NCBI RefSeq assembly: GCF_009765785.1
Contig: NZ_LMUT01000015.1
Location: forward strand, 25,708-89,707
Length of the DNA stretch: 64,000 nucleotides
Direction: 5' to 3'
Source: Granulicella sp. L46
GTDB taxonomy: Bacteria > Acidobacteriota > Terriglobia > Terriglobales > Acidobacteriaceae
Shown here: positions 35,490 to 43,938 of the stretch, one piece after another
How the letters are laid out: each line of letters opens with the position of its first letter
How positions within the stretch are numbered: the first letter of the stretch is position 1
Translations under genes and position numbers: made by a program
The notes under the pieces: model-generated
What the model was told of the DNA's origin: nothing
Seen by the model: only the letters and a program-made list of their open reading frames with translations
The model's database searches: none

Positions 35490-37556
35490 TCATGAGTGGG
35501 ATTGCACAACATCATCGTCATCACGCGAAGCCTCTCGCCGTCCGCGCAGGACCCGCGTCAGCGTGAGCACGGTAATATCGTCATCCTGCCCAAATCCCTC
35601 TGCAGCCTCTGCAACCACCTCAGCCGACTCCACACTCAGCGCCGTCGTCCGCTCAAACCCCAGCAGCGTACCCGACGCATCGCGTGCCTCCACCACCCCA
35701 TCCGTCACCATCGTCAACTGCTCTCCGACCGCAATCTTAAACGTCGTCTCCGCATAAGCCGGTGACCAAACAATCCCCAGCGGCAGTCCCGTCTCGAGCA
35801 CAAGTTCCCTACCCGCAAGATACGGCGAAATGTGTCCAGCATTCGCCATCGTCAAACTCCCATCCGGATCCGCGCGCAACACCAGGCACGTCGTAAATCC
35901 TCCGTTACTTCTCCCAATCAATCGCTGATTCATCGCCGCCATCATCGCGCCCGGACTCCGCGTGTAATGCGCCAGCGTACGCAGCGTCCCTACCAGTAGC
36001 GACACCAGCATCGCCGCCGGCATGCCCTTGCCGCTCACATCGCCAACCACCACCAGCACACTCCCATCCGCCAGCGGAATCACCTGAAAGAAATCTCCAC
36101 CCACCTCCCCATACGGCTTGTACACCGACTGGATCGCATACCCCGGAATGTCCGGCGCATTCTCCGGAATCAACACCTGCTGCACCGCGCGCGCATTCCG
36201 ATACTCCTGCAGCATCACGCCCTGCCGCTGCCCCTGCTCCACCATGTACTCATACAGCGCATACACAATCGCGCACACCAACAGCAGCGACAGCACCGCC
36301 GGCATCGACACCTCAACGCCCGCAATCGTGAACATCGGATTCATCATTCGGTCGCCAAACGTCAGCCGCGTAAACCGCTCGCCCTGCACCGCCGTGTGAT
36401 GCACCACGAAATACATATCCGACAAAAACGCCGCGATCGCCACAAACTTCCGCGCCGGATTCATCTTCTTCCGGAATGCAAGTGCGATCAGCACAAAAGG
36501 AAACACCGCCGGCGCCGAGAATCCAAGCGTAGCCAACGCATCCAGCACCTCAAACAGCAGGATGTGCGCACCTCGATGCGGCATGTCGAACACCAGGCCA
36601 TCGCCGATCACAGAGCACAACGTGATCCACGCAAGAACCTTCGTCCACTTCACCAGCGTGGGATATTGATCCAGGTCAAGCAGATACAGCAGCAGAAACC
36701 ACAGCGCCACATCTTCCATCGAGTGAAACGTCGGCCCATAGAAACCAGCGATCAGCGGCCAATTCAGCAGCCACGGAAACAGCGTCTGGTCCAGCGCGAT
36801 CCAAAGCGTCGACGACAACAGAAACGCGAACATCCAGAACAGCACCTTGCGGTCGCGAAACCGCAGCCACACCACCAAAGCCAGCAACGACAGCTGCCCG
36901 TACATCACAATCTGCGCAATGGTCAGCAGCCTGCTCCTCAACAGCACCGCCCGTTCCCTGGCAGCCAAATCGCCGATCGCCTCTGTGCTCCCAATCCGCG
37001 GCACCGCCACTAACCCAATTTGGTTTCCGGGCGACGTCGAATCCATCGGTTCCGTCGAAGCGCGAAACGCCAACACCCCACGCTCCGGCTTTCCCAATCG
37101 AAAAACCGCTGCCCCCGACGAGTTGATCATTGTCGGCGCGGGCATAGCATCCGTCCGCCCAATCAACCGCCCGTTCCAATACACCTCGTACGCGCACGAC
37201 GTGTCCGGCACATACACGGCCACATCCTCAATCGCCCCACTCAAATCCTTAAAGTCGATCGTCCGCCGATACCATGCCCGCCCCGCATAGGCCCAGTGCC
37301 CCTGATCGCCCCACGCCCGGCTGACATCAATCGTCTCCCACCCCGAATCATCAAACCCCGGCGCCGCCCACGCCAAATCATCGCCCGCACGAAACTGCCA
37401 AGGCCCATCCACAGCAACCGTCCCGCGCCCCAGCCCCTCCGCCACGAACGCGCCATGCGCAGCGCCAGCACCAGCCTGCGCCCGCAACTCACCCACACCA
37501 AACAATAAAAGGGCAACCACGCAAAATGCGCGAAACACTCGACCACTGGGAGACAT
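35490..37556 (-). CDS. Membrane SpoIIE/PP2C-type serine phosphatase (RsbU-like)
   Basis: A 688-residue signalling protein. After a signal peptide comes a galactose-binding-like beta-sandwich (about 50-180, FDDSGWETIDVSRAWGD), several membrane helices (about 205-415, a 7TM-DISM-like set), and a C-terminal phosphatase (about 440-670) with VGGDFFQVI, VVGDVSGKGMPAAMLV, NAGHISPYL and GFGQDDDITVLTLTR, the metal-binding pattern of SpoIIE/RsbU phosphatases. It likely dephosphorylates an anti-sigma antagonist on an external cue. ATG 37556 keeps the signal peptide; the frame runs to 37625. An 18-bp repeat copy is read through near the C-terminus (VLRGRRE), just after the phosphatase domain ends. Confidence 0.87.
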   Translation of the reverse strand: MSPSGRVFRAFCVVALLLFGVGELRAQAGAGAAHGAFVAEGLGRGTVAVDGPWQFRAGDDLAWAAPGFDDSGWETIDVSRAWGDQGHWAYAGRAWYRRTIDFKDLSGAIEDVAVYVPDTSCAYEVYWNGRLIGRTDAMPAPTMINSSGAAVFRLGKPERGVLAFRASTEPMDSTSPGNQIGLVAVPRIGSTEAIGDLAARERAVLLRSRLLTIAQIVMYGQLSLLALVVWLRFRDRKVLFWMFAFLLSSTLWIALDQTLFPWLLNWPLIAGFYGPTFHSMEDVALWFLLLYLLDLDQYPTLVKWTKVLAWITLCSVIGDGLVFDMPHRGAHILLFEVLDALATLGFSAPAVFPFVLIALAFRKKMNPARKFVAIAAFLSDMYFVVHHTAVQGERFTRLTFGDRMMNPMFTIAGVEVSMPAVLSLLLVCAIVYALYEYMVEQGQRQGVMLQEYRNARAVQQVLIPENAPDIPGYAIQSVYKPYGEVGGDFFQVIPLADGSVLVVVGDVSGKGMPAAMLVSLLVGTLRTLAHYTRSPGAMMAAMNQRLIGRSNGGFTTCLVLRADPDGSLTMANAGHISPYLAGRELVLETGLPLGIVWSPAYAETTFKIAVGEQLTMVTDGVVEARDASGTLLGFERTTALSVESAEVVAEAAEGFGQDDDITVLTLTRVLRGRREASRDDDDVVQSHS
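35536..35553. repeat. 18-bp element CGCCGTCCGCGCAGGACC, copy 3, inside 3' coding end
   Basis: A perfect copy lying within the last codons of the SpoIIE-type phosphatase gene. The preceding bases (CACGCGAAGCCTCT) match those before copy 5 with one difference and the variant at 55330 with two, so the full repeat is about 31-33 bases. Confidence 0.75.
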
Positions 37557-37724
37557 GCGGAAAGCATACCCCAGCCACCGTATCCAGGCAGTCGAAAATG
37601 TCTTCCCAGGAAACCCCTCGGTCATCGATCACCACAACACCCACGCAGCCAATCTGCGCCACTAAGCCCTAATCTCGGATGAGCGACAATCTCCACCAAA
37701 CTGAAGCATAATCAGAAGAACAAC

Positions 37725-38531
37725 ATGGGAACCCTCTCCATCGACGTAAAAGAAACCGGCCTCGAGGTCATCGACCTCCTCGACGACCCCGCCTTCGTGG
37801 CCCGGCGCATCCACTCACGCGACGCCCTCGCCCAGATGGCTGGCATGCGTCGCCTCGCGCACGCCTTCGTCGAGCATCCCGACGACATCCTCCAGGAACT
37901 CGTCCGCGCCGCCATCGATCTCTGCGGTGCCGACAGCGCCGCCATCAGCGTAGTCAAAGAAAATGGCACCGACGCCGAGTTCTACCACTGGGTCGCCAGC
38001 GCCGGTGTCTACGCCGGCTTCCTCAACGCCATGCTCCCCCGCTACCCCAGCGCCTGCGGCATCTGCCTCGAGCGCGGCCGCCCCCAAGTCATTCGCGTCC
38101 TTCCAAAATTCTTCGAGCTCCTCGGCGTCGAGGCCCCGCCCGTCACCGACGGCCTCCTCCTTCCCTGGCACGTCGAAGGCGTTCAGGGCACCATCTTCGT
38201 CATGGCCCACCAACGCACCCAGGCCTTCGACATGGAAGATCTCCGCATGATGGAAACCCTCGCCGACTTCGCCGCCATGGCCATGCTGCAACTAAAGCAG
38301 CGCGCTCAACTCCTCGAAAAATCCTCTGCAGCCGCTGCCGCCACCATGGCCAACGATCTCGCTCACCAGATCAACAATCCCCTCCAGGCCCTCACCAACA
38401 TCCTCTTCCTAGCGCAACAGCAGCCCGAAACAAGCGGCGAACGCACTCTCGCCACCGAGCTAGCCCCAGACTTCCAGCGCCTCTCCACCTTGGTCCAGAA
38501 ACTTCTAGCTCTCCCCGTCACCAAGTCCTAG
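37725..38531 (+). CDS. GAF-domain protein with an orphan histidine-kinase H-box
   Basis: A 268-residue soluble protein. Residues about 55-195 form a GAF domain (ILQELVRAAIDLCGADSAAI, AGFLNAMLPRYPSACGICLE, DLRMMETLADFAAMAMLQL). The C-terminal 65 residues contain a HisKA-like dimerisation segment with NDLAHQINNPLQALTNIL (H214). The ATP-binding HATPase domain expected next is absent; the gene ends within 55 codons. It could accept phosphate from another kinase or be a truncated kinase. ATG 37725 follows an AGAAC-rich leader without a clear binding site. Its stop overlaps the stop of the convergent DUF1801 gene by 4 bases. Confidence 0.8.
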   Translation: MGTLSIDVKETGLEVIDLLDDPAFVARRIHSRDALAQMAGMRRLAHAFVEHPDDILQELVRAAIDLCGADSAAISVVKENGTDAEFYHWVASAGVYAGFLNAMLPRYPSACGICLERGRPQVIRVLPKFFELLGVEAPPVTDGLLLPWHVEGVQGTIFVMAHQRTQAFDMEDLRMMETLADFAAMAMLQLKQRAQLLEKSSAAAAATMANDLAHQINNPLQALTNILFLAQQQPETSGERTLATELAPDFQRLSTLVQKLLALPVTKS

Positions 38532-38929
38532 CCGTTCTCCACCCGCGCCTTAATATCCGCATACGCCGCCGCAATCAGCGTACGCAGCGCAACCTCGTGC
38601 GCATCCCCTCCCGGCCGCAGCTTCACATGCCGCATGAACTTACCCGTCCCCTGCAACAACCCACCCGGATCCTTCAACCCCGCGCCCTGAAAGAACCCCA
38701 CATTCACATGCGCCGTAAACACGTTCACATACGCAAACGGCACATCCCCCAAACACGCCACCGGACATCCATCGTGCAGGACTTCCCGCACCTCATCCCC
38801 ACATCGCCGCATCAGCTCAAACCACCGCCGCGCAATCTCCCCCAGCTCCCCCGCATGCGCTAGCAACCACGCATCAATCGCAGGATCGTGCTCCACCGTC
38901 CCATCCAATCGCAGCAGCTCCGTCTTCAT
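38528..38929 (-). CDS. DUF1801-domain protein
   Basis: A 133-residue cytoplasmic protein of the DUF1801/YdhG-like family, with LLAHAGELGEIARRWFELMR, EVLHDGCPVACLGDVPFAYVNV and a GTGKFMRHVKLRPG stretch. The biochemical role is unknown. The start codon overlaps the DinB gene stop as ATGA, so the two are translationally coupled. The stop overlaps that of the convergent GAF gene. Confidence 0.8.
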   Translation of the reverse strand: MKTELLRLDGTVEHDPAIDAWLLAHAGELGEIARRWFELMRRCGDEVREVLHDGCPVACLGDVPFAYVNVFTAHVNVGFFQGAGLKDPGGLLQGTGKFMRHVKLRPGGDAHEVALRTLIAAAYADIKARVENG

Positions 38930-39486
38930 CGCACGTCCATCACCTGCAGATCCACCGAGCTAATCCGCAGCCGCTCTAACTGAAATTGATGATGATACAA
39001 ATGCCCCGAGAAATGATTCAGCACGTCTCCCACCGTCATCCACCCTGCAAACGGATGATGAAACACCCCGCAACGAACATCCTCAGGCCCCAACCCTTCT
39101 AACACCCCACGCAAATCCGCCCGCGCCGCTTCCCAACGTCCCGCGATCTCCGCCAGCGTAGTCTGTGTATCCGGAAGGATCATCTCCGCACCAGCCGGCA
39201 CCTTGAAACTTTGATCCGAACGTAGTGCCCGGTCCAGCGCGGCAATCCCCGGCCGCCCCTCATCCCCCAGTGCATACGGATCCCGCAACCCAGCCCGCAC
39301 ATCCTCAATCGTCCCAGCCTCCGCTCGCACCACGTGATCCAGCACCTCCACCGCTGACCACGCACCCGCCACCGGCCGAAAGCCCAACCGCCCCGACGGC
39401 CACTCCCCAAGTTCCACGATCAACTCCGCGCGTTCCCTCTCCAACTCATAAAACATACGAGAACACTCCACGAGCTCGATAGCCAT
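38926..39486 (-). CDS. DinB-family four-helix metalloprotein
   Basis: A 186-residue protein of the DinB/YfiT superfamily, small four-helix bundles that bind a divalent metal through three histidines. Candidate ligands are seen in WSAVEVLDHVVRAE and in VLNHFSGHLYHHQFQL. Members act as thiol transferases or have unknown roles; in Bacillus some are DNA-damage-inducible. It is the first gene of a two-gene unit with DUF1801. Specific chemistry cannot be read. Confidence 0.8.
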   Translation of the reverse strand: MAIELVECSRMFYELERERAELIVELGEWPSGRLGFRPVAGAWSAVEVLDHVVRAEAGTIEDVRAGLRDPYALGDEGRPGIAALDRALRSDQSFKVPAGAEMILPDTQTTLAEIAGRWEAARADLRGVLEGLGPEDVRCGVFHHPFAGWMTVGDVLNHFSGHLYHHQFQLERLRISSVDLQVMDVR

Positions 39487-39619
39487 AACCCGCGTCCTCC
39501 CCCAATCCTCGTTACACCCGAAATTCTACGGTCACCAACCTGCCGCCGTATAGCCTCCATCACCCAAGGCTAAATCTGTGATTCTCAACATCCAATAAAC
39601 CCCACTTGCAAACAATCGG

Positions 39620-39654
39620 GTATACGGTGTATACAGTGGTTAGTATACGGTGTA
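39620..39654. promoter_or_regulatory. Duplicated operator-like motif GTATACGGTGTA upstream of TetR gene
   Basis: GTATACGGTGTATAC at 39620-39634 and GTATACGGTGTA at 39643-39654 are direct repeats 23 bases apart. Each starts with the self-complementary GTATAC. The second ends 5 bases before the TetR start codon, where a repressor would block both promoter and ribosome access. Autoregulation is inferred. Confidence 0.6.
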
Positions 39655-39659
39655 GACCT

Positions 39660-40265
39660 ATGAGCCGATCAACCAAACCCGCTACCCCAAAGCCAACCAC
39701 TTCCGACGCTATCCTCGCGGCCGCGCGAGACCTCCTCGATCGCAAAGGGGTTGCCGCCGTCGCCATGCGTCCCGTCGCCGAAAAAGTCGGCATTACCCCC
39801 ATGGCCATCTATCGCCACTTTGCCGACCGCGCCAGCCTCCTCAACGCCGTCGCCGACGACGGCTTCCAGGCCCTCGCCGCCCAGCTCCAGTCCATCCACC
39901 TCAAGGGCGACGTCGAACATCGCCTCATGCAGGTGGGCGAAGTCTTCCTCGACGCCGCGCTGCAATCCCCCAACCTCTACGAGCTCATGTTCCTCGTCCC
40001 CCGCGAAGGCGCGCGCGTCTATCCCCGGGACTTCAAGGCCCGCCGCTCCCCGACCTTCAACCCCACTGTAACCATCCTCGAACAGGCCATGCGCGCCGGC
40101 GAGCTGCAAACCGACGACGCGGTAGAGATTGCCTTCGAGCTAAGCGCGCTCTCGCATGGCCTCATCGTGCTTTATCTAGGCGACCGTATTGCCCAGACCG
40201 AAAAGCAATTCCGCAAGCTTTACCAACGTTGTTTCAGGAGATACCTCAATGGTCTTCGTCCATAA
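39660..40265 (+). CDS. TetR-family transcriptional regulator
   Basis: A 201-residue regulator. The N-terminal HTH is SDAILAAARDLLDRKG followed by MRPVAEKVGITPMAIYRHFADRASLLNAV; the C-terminal ligand domain contains LMFLVPREGARVYPRDF. ATG 39660 is preferred over the frame opening at 39606, because the earlier codons lie in the duplicated operator motif. The Lnt-like gene starts inside its 3' end (17-base overlap), so it heads an operon and probably represses it. The inducer is unknown, possibly a lipid or an envelope-stress compound. Confidence 0.9.
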   Translation: MSRSTKPATPKPTTSDAILAAARDLLDRKGVAAVAMRPVAEKVGITPMAIYRHFADRASLLNAVADDGFQALAAQLQSIHLKGDVEHRLMQVGEVFLDAALQSPNLYELMFLVPREGARVYPRDFKARRSPTFNPTVTILEQAMRAGELQTDDAVEIAFELSALSHGLIVLYLGDRIAQTEKQFRKLYQRCFRRYLNGLRP

Positions 40266-41688
40266 ACGTCCCATCCTCGCCGCGACTTTCACTGTCCTCA
40301 CCACGACCGCTCTGCTTCTCGTCGGCAATGGTATGAACCCCGTATGGCCCGTGATGTGGATAGCCTTCATCCCCGTACTGGTGCTCGCCGCAGAGACAAC
40401 CTCGTGGCGCATCGCCGCCGCCGCCGCCGCTCTCTCCATCTTTTTAAGCAGCTTCACCATGCTCTACTACCTCTATTTCGTGCTGGGCGCCCCGCTAAGG
40501 GCATGGCTCATACCGTTTTCGATCGCCTCGCTGCTCTTCGCCGCAGGCGTCCTTCTTTTCCGCGTACTGCTCCATCGCGGCGCCGTCTTCAGCGCAGTCA
40601 TCGCCCTGCCAGCGTTCTGGTCCGTCGTCGAATATCTCGCCAGCTTCGCCCCCACCAACGGCACAGCCGGCAGCCTCGCCTACACGCAGGAACACTTTTT
40701 GCCCATCCTGCAAGTCGCGTCGCTCACTGGCCCGTGGGGCATCAGCTTTTTGCTGCTTCTGTTTCCGACCGCCATCGCCACCGCTCTGTATCTCCACCGC
40801 CGAAGCCTGCCGCACGCAACGCTCATCACAGGATCGACCTTCGCCATTCTTGCCGCGGCGATCATCTTCGGCGCCATCCGCCTCGCCACACCAACCTCGA
40901 AGCAGACCATCAAGGTAGGTCTCCTCGACACCGACACCGTAGTCTTCGCGCAACAGCCCACCGAAATGCAAGCCCTCGCCCAAAGCTACGCTGACCACGC
41001 CGAGAGCCTCGCCCGCCAGGGCGCAACCATCATCGTAATGCCTGAGAAGACCGGCCTTCTGCTCAGCAGCAACACGCAGACCATCGACCCAATCCTGCAG
41101 TCTGTAGCCAACCGCACCGGCGCAACGCTCATCCTCGGCGTCCTCCATGTAGTCGCTCCCGACTCTTTCAACGAGGCGCGCATATACACCCCGAACCAGC
41201 CCATCACCACCTACGACAAGCAGCACATGCTCCCGCCATTTGAATCGGACCTCAAGCCCGGCACCGCGCTCACCCTGCTCTCGAACTCACCAGCGCCCAT
41301 CGGCGTCGCCATCTGCAAAGACATGGACTTCATCTACCCAGCGCTCGACTACGGACGCGCCGGCATCGACCTGCTACTCGATCCAGCCTGGGACTTCAAC
41401 ATCGACCGCGCCTGGCACGGCCACATCGCCATCATGCGTGGCGTAGAAGGCGGATACGCCATCGCGCACGCAGCCAAGAGTGGATTCCTCACCGTCACCG
41501 ACGATCGCGGCCGCATCCTCGGCGAGACTCGAACCAACACCGCGCCCTTCGCCTCGCTACTCGTCGACGTCCCGCTGCATCATGACCGCACTCTGTTCGA
41601 CCGCTACGGCGCATGGTTCCCCCGGCTCGCAGCTCTGCTCCTCCTCGCCGCCGTCATACGCTTATGGTCTACACCTCGTTCGGCATAA
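40249..41688 (+). CDS. Apolipoprotein N-acyltransferase-like membrane protein (nitrilase superfamily)
   Basis: A 479-residue inner-membrane protein with about seven hydrophobic spans before residue 220 and one at the end, flanking a periplasmic nitrilase-type domain (about 225-455). The catalytic triad of Lnt enzymes is complete: E266 (IVMPEKTG), K324 (TYDKQHMLP) and C356 (GVAICKDMDF). Lnt transfers an acyl chain from phospholipid to the N-terminal cysteine of lipoproteins. The membrane part diverges from housekeeping Lnt, and control by a TetR regulator is unusual for an essential enzyme, so this may be a paralogue with a special substrate. ATG 40249 follows AGGAGA. Confidence 0.8.
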   Translation: MVFVHKRPILAATFTVLTTTALLLVGNGMNPVWPVMWIAFIPVLVLAAETTSWRIAAAAAALSIFLSSFTMLYYLYFVLGAPLRAWLIPFSIASLLFAAGVLLFRVLLHRGAVFSAVIALPAFWSVVEYLASFAPTNGTAGSLAYTQEHFLPILQVASLTGPWGISFLLLLFPTAIATALYLHRRSLPHATLITGSTFAILAAAIIFGAIRLATPTSKQTIKVGLLDTDTVVFAQQPTEMQALAQSYADHAESLARQGATIIVMPEKTGLLLSSNTQTIDPILQSVANRTGATLILGVLHVVAPDSFNEARIYTPNQPITTYDKQHMLPPFESDLKPGTALTLLSNSPAPIGVAICKDMDFIYPALDYGRAGIDLLLDPAWDFNIDRAWHGHIAIMRGVEGGYAIAHAAKSGFLTVTDDRGRILGETRTNTAPFASLLVDVPLHHDRTLFDRYGAWFPRLAALLLLAAVIRLWSTPRSA

Positions 41689-41763
41689 ACACGCCCCATT
41701 GAAGCGACACCAAAACTTCCTGCTATCTATCCGCATGTGTCGCCTCATCACCCTCACCCGCCA

Positions 41764-41983
41764 CTAGCATTTGCAGTTGCCGTTGCCGTGGTCTTGTCTT
41801 TTGCCTTGGCTTTGCTTTTGCCTTTGCTTTCTGGCTGTCATCCCGTAGGGATCTGCTTCTTCTTTTGTTGTTGCTGTTGCCGTTGCCGCTGCTTTTGCTT
41901 TTCTGGTTGTCATCCCGCAGGGATCTACTTCTTCTTTTGCGGCTGCCTTAGTCTTTGCTCGAAGCTCTATTCGCCGAGTCCAA
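41764..41983. repeat. Pyrimidine-rich TTGCC tract with two 40-bp GTCATCCC elements
   Basis: After the Lnt-like gene (stop 41688) there is no coding sequence until 41984. From 41764 the plus strand is a T/C-rich tract of TTGCC-like hexamers. It contains two nearly identical 40-base units (41828-41867 and 41900-41939), each with GTCATCCCG(T/C)AGGGATCT, a small inverted repeat TCCC/GGGA, followed by a CTTCTTC tail. The same units occur at 49391, 51547 and 54789. Confidence 0.7.
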
Positions 41984-43081
41984 TCAATTCCCGCCGTCCG
42001 CGCAGGACCGAAGATACTCCTCCACCTCCGTCTTCCCCGCATGCGCCGCCCAGTCCGCCGGAGTTCCACCGAACATCGTGTCTTTCCAATCCAGCCGAGC
42101 GCCCCGTCCCACCAACAACCGCACCACCTCCTCATGCCCCGCCAGCGCCGCCTGGTGCAGAGGCGTCGCATGAACATGTCCGCCCGACGGATTGTAGCGA
42201 TTCGGATCTTCCCCCGCCTCTAGCAGCGCGCGCACGATCTCGGTGTGACCAAACTGAGCAGCCACCGCAAGCGCCAGCCAACGATCGTCCGCGGTCGCTG
42301 TTTTAAGTTTTCGACCAAACTCATCCGCACGCCCAAGCGCAGCCGCGACCACCGCGTCCACCTTCGCCCCTTGGTCCATCAACGCCAGCACCGCATCATG
42401 TTCGTCGAGAATCGCAGCCGGCCGAATCGCCTCGTCCGGATCCGCTCCATACTCACAGAGCAACGCAATCAACTCGCGCGTCATCTTGCACTCCCGCGCA
42501 ACGCTACCCGTAGCCACCAGCATCAGCGTCTCATCGCGCGCCGCCTTGTCTGCTCCCACCTCCAATAGCACCCGAGTCACCTCGACAATGTTCGGCGGCA
42601 GCTTGCCATGCCGCACGGGATTCTCCGCGACAAACTCAAGCAGCGTAGGCGACCGGAAATAATTCTTCCCTTCAAACAGCACATGTTGTTTCACCAGCTT
42701 CGGATGAGCTTGCAACAGTCTTCTCAAACCGACCGCATCGCCAGCATCCAGCAGATCCACCGCCCGACGAAACGTCGGATCCTCAATACGCTCGTGATGC
42801 GGCAAGTCGAGCCGATCAGCCAGGGTCGGCCTCTCCACATGCCGCTTCAGCCGTGCCCAAGTCGCGAACCCATGCGAACGCGCAACCGTAAGCTGTGCAT
42901 CGCTCAGGCGGAAGCTAGCATTAAAAATCTCCGCATCCCCACAAGGTTCGAACCGCGGATGAAACTCGCGAATCCTATGCGCAGCTTCCGGCAGACGCGC
43001 CGCACGCTGCTTCAGCAGATCTTTAGCTTGATGTTTCAAATGTTCGAGGTTTGGCTTCGGAGGGAGAACGCGTACCGGCAT
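41984..43081 (-). CDS. Ankyrin-repeat protein
   Basis: A 365-residue soluble protein. The N-terminal 80 residues form a small helical module (PNLEHLKHQAKDLLK, HGFATWARLKRHVE) that recurs in acidobacterial ankyrin proteins. About five to six ankyrin repeats follow, clearest at LALAVAAQFGHTEIVRALLEAG and ATPLHQAALAGHEEVVRLLVG. Ankyrin proteins mediate protein-protein contacts; the partner is unknown. ATG 43081 follows AAGGAAG, while the frame extends to 43159. The last codons run through an 18-bp repeat (copy 4), so the natural end may have been altered by that element. Confidence 0.85.
   Translation of the reverse strand: MPVRVLPPKPNLEHLKHQAKDLLKQRAARLPEAAHRIREFHPRFEPCGDAEIFNASFRLSDAQLTVARSHGFATWARLKRHVERPTLADRLDLPHHERIEDPTFRRAVDLLDAGDAVGLRRLLQAHPKLVKQHVLFEGKNYFRSPTLLEFVAENPVRHGKLPPNIVEVTRVLLEVGADKAARDETLMLVATGSVARECKMTRELIALLCEYGADPDEAIRPAAILDEHDAVLALMDQGAKVDAVVAAALGRADEFGRKLKTATADDRWLALAVAAQFGHTEIVRALLEAGEDPNRYNPSGGHVHATPLHQAALAGHEEVVRLLVGRGARLDWKDTMFGGTPADWAAHAGKTEVEEYLRSCADGGN
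41992..42009. repeat. 18-bp element CGCCGTCCGCGCAGGACC, copy 4, inside 3' coding end
   Basis: A perfect copy that encodes the CADG part of the C-terminus of the ankyrin protein on the minus strand, close to the stop codon. Confidence 0.7.
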
Positions 43082-43392
43082 AACGAACTTCCTTTCGCTC
43101 GCCCGGGTCCGCTTACGATGGGCAGAAAGTGAGTTCGTCGTCGACGCGCTGCAAAACAACCAGGTGGACTTCTGTCCTTCCCGCGGACCGGATGCGCCCT
43201 TAGCGCACCCTCAGACTAGCACGCAGCAAACCAGCCCGCACTCGCTCCATCTGTCCCGAAATGGGCGCGCAACTGCGCCAAATGACCCACGTAAAGGAAA
43301 CTTGACTGCCAGTCTCCAAAACCATCGAAATCCGCTATCCGAAACCAGGCTAAAGCAGCCGCTGCGTAACCCGAAACCCACCTAAGCCGCGC
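43082..43392. other. Gap upstream of ankyrin gene
   Basis: Apart from the ankyrin leader (43082-43110) I see no supported gene. ACTGCCAGTC occurs at about 43308 and again at 43424. A 73-codon plus-strand frame (43164-43385) has no binding site or recognisable motif. Confidence 0.4.
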
Positions 43393-43422
43393 AAAAAAGA
43401 TCGCCCCAGCGGGGCGATCTTT
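43393..43422 (-). terminator. Intrinsic terminator of the DUF427 gene
   Basis: A perfect 12-base stem (AAAGATCGCCCC at 43396-43407 with GGGGCGATCTTT at 43411-43422) and a three-base loop. On the minus strand it is followed by six T residues, the classical Rho-independent layout, 40 bases after the DUF427 stop. Confidence 0.88.
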
Positions 43423-43462
43423 GTACTGCCAGTCCAGAATAACTTTCGCTACCGGCCCGCAA

Positions 43463-43750
43463 CTAACTGGGGATAATCTCAACTCCGCGCCAGAACGCCA
43501 CATGATGCTTGACGGTCTTCGCCGCAGATTTTGGATTCGGGTAATACCATGCCGCATCCGGGTTTTCCTGTCCATCCACAAGCACCGTGTAATACCGTGC
43601 CATACCCTTCCATGGGCAGTTCGAACTAGTCGAACTGGGACGCAGAAATGCCCTGTTTACAGTCTCTTCCGGGAAATAAATGTTCCCTTCAACGGTCTCT
43701 ACCTTGTCGCTTTCAGCAATCGTCTGTCCGTTCCAAATCGCCTTTGCCAT
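43463..43750 (-). CDS. DUF427-domain protein
   Basis: A 95-residue protein with the DUF427 pattern: MAKAIWNGQTIAES, EGNIYFPEETV, CPWKGMARYYTV and NPDAAWYYPNPKSAAK. The family forms a small beta-barrel of unknown function. ATG 43750 gives the normal family start; the reading frame extends to 43915 but that part is not family-like. It is a single gene ended by a strong terminator. Confidence 0.88.
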   Translation of the reverse strand: MAKAIWNGQTIAESDKVETVEGNIYFPEETVNRAFLRPSSTSSNCPWKGMARYYTVLVDGQENPDAAWYYPNPKSAAKTVKHHVAFWRGVEIIPS

Positions 43751-43938
43751 ATACGCCCTTCCAATAGTTTCAGTCAGTTGCAGCGACCAGACGTCCTCGC
43801 ACATGCGAAGCAGTAGAAAGCGTCCAAGTCGCAGTTGGAGCCGCGTGCCTCTACCTTTATACCATAAACCTACTGGAAACGGGAAGTCCTCTGCGCGATT
43901 CCTCCAGAACCCCATATCCTTTCGTGCAAACTAGAGTT

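Noticed and set aside
41737-42306. 189-codon frame rich in Phe, Leu and Cys after the Lnt-like gene
   Set aside because: It is built from the pyrimidine tract and the two GTCATCCC units, so it is a translated repeat and not a gene.
43164-43385. 73-codon plus-strand frame between the ankyrin and DUF427 genes
   Set aside because: No ribosome site, no motif, and it ends at the DUF427 terminator.
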